6,761 nucleotides of DNA from contig JBLHLB010000227.1 of NCBI GenBank assembly GCA_047618505.1, positions 1 through 6,761 of the forward strand, given 5' to 3'. The DNA comes from JBLHLB01 sp047618505. Lineage in GTDB: Bacteria > Planctomycetota > UBA1135 > GCA-002686595. A program made the translations under genes and the position numbers. A model generated the notes under the pieces. That model ran no database searches and was not told where the DNA came from. It saw only the letters and a program-made list of their open reading frames with translations. Shown here in pieces: positions 5,188 to 6,761 of the stretch (position 1 is the first letter of the stretch; each line of letters starts with the position of its first letter).

Positions 5188-6174
5188 CTACCGCGTCCCG
5201 ATGGTGCCCGGGCGAATGACGAAGACATCCAGCGGATGGGCGATCGACGCCGCGCTGCGGGTGCCCTCGGCGATAACGCGAATGTAGCGTTCGACGGGGT
5301 CGACGACAGCGGATGGGAGGCTGCTGCTGTCAAACTGCAGGATGAAGTCGCGCAGTTCGTGTCCGTGCGTGGGGCGCGTATCGAACATCGAGGTGACGTC
5401 GATGCGCGCATCGATACGTTCGCGTCGGTAGCTGTGCCCCCCCCCGTCCAGCAGGGTGGCGAAGTCCTCCGCGAACGGTGTCGTGCGCTCGTAGTACTTG
5501 TTGTAGAAGCGAGCGCTCAGGGAGTTAAGGTCTTCGCAGGGGGCGTGGAAGAGTAGTAACTCACCGTCGTCGGCGAGCATTTCGATGGCCTGCTTCAGCG
5601 CCGTCGCTGGATCAGGCATGTAGTAGAAGCTGTGTACGCAGTGGATGTGGTCGAATCGCTCGCTGGCGTCAAAGTCGCCTAGTTGCTTCGCGTGTGTTGT
5701 CAGTGTCACGTTGGACAGGGCAGCATCGGCGAAGGCCTTCTCCAGCTGGGTCAGTTGGGCCTTTTTGGGGTCGAGAGCAGCGAAGTGAATGTGATCGGCT
5801 TTGTCACCCAGGGTACGCGCCGTGGGGAGGTCGACGGAGCCGTCGCCGCAACCGATGCTGAGCACGCGTAGATCGCCGGGGCGGGTTGCAACCTTGCCGC
5901 TGTGGTCGCAGAGCCACGCGAGGATGCGTTCGCGCTGGTTGGAGCGAGCCTCGAAGGCCTCATGGGTCTTGTGGTAGCGATCGTCGTCGAGTGGCACCAG
6001 CCGATCGACATCCTCGAGCGCGCGGTCGATCTTCGATAGCAGAGAGAGGCGCACGTTGAGATATCGCGCGGCGACAGTTTGTGTCGTCAAATCGGTTTGG
6101 GGGGGCTGCGCGATGGACTGCGGGGTGGGCTGCGGGGCTGTGGCAGAAGGGTGCACTCCGTGCAACGCGGTCAA
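5188..6174 (-). CDS. Class I SAM-dependent methyltransferase, histamine N-methyltransferase-like
   Basis: The frame encodes 328 residues. Motif I is VLSIGCGDGSVDL (104-116), the acidic end of strand beta 2 is AALDPKKAQ (132-140), and FDHIHCVHSFYYMPDPATAL (174-193) leads to GELLLFHAP. These align well by eye with HNMT ('ILSIGGGAGEIDL', '[20 protein letters not shown]', a later 'STMDISDCF'; here ARIDVTSMFD, then LRDFIL). The homologous domain begins near Tyr67. The first ~60 residues are a Pro/Gln/Thr-rich extension. There is no in-frame ATG before codon 199: the first codon after an in-frame TAG (6175-6177) is TTG 6172-6174, with GGGG just upstream, and later GTG or TTG codons are alternatives, so the start is uncertain. 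The substrate is unknown, probably a small amine or similar metabolite. There is a G9 run on the coding strand (5437-5445). It stands alone and opposes the flanking gene remnants. Confidence 0.85.
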   Translation of the reverse strand: MTALHGVHPSATAPQPTPQSIAQPPQTDLTTQTVAARYLNVRLSLLSKIDRALEDVDRLVPLDDDRYHKTHEAFEARSNQRERILAWLCDHSGKVATRPGDLRVLSIGCGDGSVDLPTARTLGDKADHIHFAALDPKKAQLTQLEKAFADAALSNVTLTTHAKQLGDFDASERFDHIHCVHSFYYMPDPATALKQAIEMLADDGELLLFHAPCEDLNSLSARFYNKYYERTTPFAEDFATLLDGGGHSYRRERIDARIDVTSMFDTRPTHGHELRDFILQFDSSSLPSAVVDPVERYIRVIAEGTRSAASIAHPLDVFVIRPGTIGTR

Positions 6175-6264
6175 CTACCCCATCAGTTCGAGAGCCGCCA
6201 CGATGTGCCACGGGGATCGCCGCATCAAGGCACGATTGGCGGCTGCCCGCTCATCGAGAATCAT
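6175..6264 (-). CDS. Short frame directly upstream of, and in frame with, the methyltransferase
   Basis: On the minus strand ATG at 6264 opens a 29-codon frame (MILDERAAANRALMRR, then SPWHIVAALELMG) ending at TAG 6175-6177. The very next codon in the same frame is the putative TTG start of the methyltransferase. A GAGGAG lies two bases before the ATG, which is too close for efficient initiation. It could be a leader peptide, the true 5' end of the methyltransferase interrupted by an amber codon, or chance. Confidence 0.18.
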   Translation of the reverse strand: MILDERAAANRALMRRSPWHIVAALELMG

Positions 6265-6307
6265 CGCTCCTCGTCCGCGGGCGGCTGGAGCCCCCCCTGA
6301 TGATGGT

Positions 6308-6328
6308 TCCGGGCATCTGAGGCCCGGA
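6308..6328. other. 7-bp inverted repeat / hairpin
   Basis: TCCGGGC (6308-6314) and GCCCGGA (6322-6328) are perfect complements separated by seven bases. No T-run follows on either strand, so it is not a standard intrinsic terminator. It lies upstream of the methyltransferase on its strand and could be an operator or a transcript hairpin. Confidence 0.3.
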
Positions 6329-6389
6329 TTGTCCCATCGTACGGCCACGGGCCTACCTACGGCAAGGCAGTGAGTTGCGCGGCGCTAGG

Positions 6390-6479
6390 ATGGGCGCATG
6401 GCGGACGACCTCGCAAACCGAGGTCCGATACAAAGAACGTCTTGGCGGCATCCTGAAGCACTACAGGCGCGCGGCCTAG
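6390..6479 (+). pseudogene. Possible DDE transposase/integrase C-terminal tail
   Basis: A 29-codon plus-strand frame (ATG 6390, TAG 6477-6479) ends with TEVRYKERLGGILKHYRRAA. This resembles the 'ERLGGLLxxYxRxAA' ending that I associate with some DDE transposases of integrase type. Nothing upstream in any frame shows the catalytic core. The match is from memory of a short pattern, so this is a weak call. It sits just before the recombinase remnant in a different frame. Confidence 0.22.
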
Positions 6480-6481
6480 CG

Positions 6482-6679
6482 ATGGGACAGTACGGGCTTG
6501 TGGCCGACCACGCCGCGAAGCGTCGCATCCTCAAGACCCTGAGTTTGAACTGGACGCTGGAGGGCAAACCCCACGTTCCTGAACTCAGGAAGCCGTTCGA
6601 CGTGCTCGCCAGGGGGCTCGTCGGCGCGGTGGAGGAAATGGTGACCCCGTGGGGATTTGAACCCCAGTCGCCAGGATGA
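6482..6679 (+). pseudogene. Large serine recombinase, C-terminal remnant
   Basis: The frame contains AAKRRILKTLSLNWTLEGK followed by PHVPELRKPFDVLARGL. This matches the C-terminal signature of large serine recombinases ('EKRRLL..V..N..W..G.L....RKPFD.LAE'). The catalytic resolvase domain with its serine, the recombinase domain and the zinc ribbon are absent; upstream sequence shows no further similarity in any frame. The frame runs on into the 3' half of the tRNA-Glu gene on the other strand and stops inside it at 6677-6679, so its last ~13 residues are antisense tRNA. I infer that this is the decayed end of an integrated element located against the tRNA. The ATG at 6482 is only a convenient left boundary, because the frame is open back to about 6398. 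Confidence 0.6.
6576..6591. repeat. 16-bp near-perfect palindrome inside the recombinase remnant
   Basis: TTCCTGA (6576-6582) and TCAGGAA (6585-6591) are exact inverted copies separated by AC. Such symmetric sites are typical of dimeric DNA-binding proteins and of serine recombinase crossover half-sites, but this one lies within coding-derived sequence (PELRKP), so chance is possible. Confidence 0.4.
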
Positions 6680-6716
6680 AAACCTGGTGTCCTAGGCCTG
6701 ACTAGACGACGGGGCC
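6639..6716 (-). tRNA. tRNA-Glu (anticodon TTC)
   Basis: On the minus strand the gene begins GGCCCCG (6716-6710) and its acceptor partner is CGGGGTC, followed by discriminator A (6642) and an encoded CCA (6641-6639). The anticodon arm is CCAGG-TTTTCAT-CCTGG, placing TTC at positions 34-36. The T arm contains CTGGGGTTCAAATCCCCA with the invariant TTCAAAT loop. The D arm GTCTAG...TAGGAC resembles bacterial tRNA-Glu. All stems pair, with one G-T in the acceptor. The serine recombinase remnant abuts and overlaps its 3' half. Upstream of the gene (6725-6744) is a short stem with loop TTGC; nothing else is seen to the window end. Confidence 0.96.
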
Positions 6717-6761
6717 ACCTTTGTGCAGCGCCTTGCGGCGTTGCGAAGCGGAAAAATAGGG

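Noticed and set aside
6725..6744. Stem-loop upstream of tRNA-Glu as a terminator or second RNA gene
   Set aside because: It is a short stem with no T-run on the downstream side and no tRNA-like features before the window ends.

Overview
The window is GC-rich bacterial chromosome. Secreted tandem DUF1080 (3-keto-disaccharide hydrolase family) proteins, an acetolactate-decarboxylase-like lipoprotein and an unusual HU-fold protein suggest Planctomycetota or a similar environmental lineage. That placement is an inference from gene content, because no rRNA or taxonomic marker other than a tRNA is present.

Layout: (1) 1-642, the end of a DnaJ/CbpA-type co-chaperone gene, overlapping by four bases a small MerR/CbpM-like helix-turn-helix gene. 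(2) 643-1126, a gene-free spacer with a 12-bp tandem repeat. (3) 1127-2398, an intact exported protein with two DUF1080 domains. (4) 2399-3187, a decayed stretch: a 22-bp direct repeat, a 17-bp inverted repeat bounding about 276 bp (possible small mobile element), then the last ~40 codons of an amidohydrolase and an unrecognised open frame. (5) 3188-3964, an intact lipoprotein of the alpha-acetolactate decarboxylase fold that keeps the zinc-ligand histidines. (6) 3965-5187, mostly broken material: a frameshifted HU/IHF-like gene and an unrecognised region whose open frame switches repeatedly. (7) 5188-6174, minus strand, an intact class I SAM methyltransferase resembling histamine N-methyltransferase. 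(8) 6175-6679, small frames, a possible transposase tail and the C-terminal remnant of a large serine recombinase that runs into (9) a tRNA-Glu(TTC) gene on the minus strand at 6639-6716.

The chaperone pair is a recognisable functional unit. The DUF1080 protein, lipoprotein and methyltransferase each look like single-gene units and no pathway clearly links them. The recombinase remnant abutting the 3' end of a tRNA gene, together with the truncated and frameshifted genes between about 2400 and 6640, suggests an old, decaying integrated element or insertion-prone island in which two intact genes survive. I did not see a clear novel multi-gene system. The most interesting items are the atypical acetolactate-decarboxylase-like lipoprotein, the inverted-repeat element, the frameshifted HU-like gene and the tRNA/recombinase junction.
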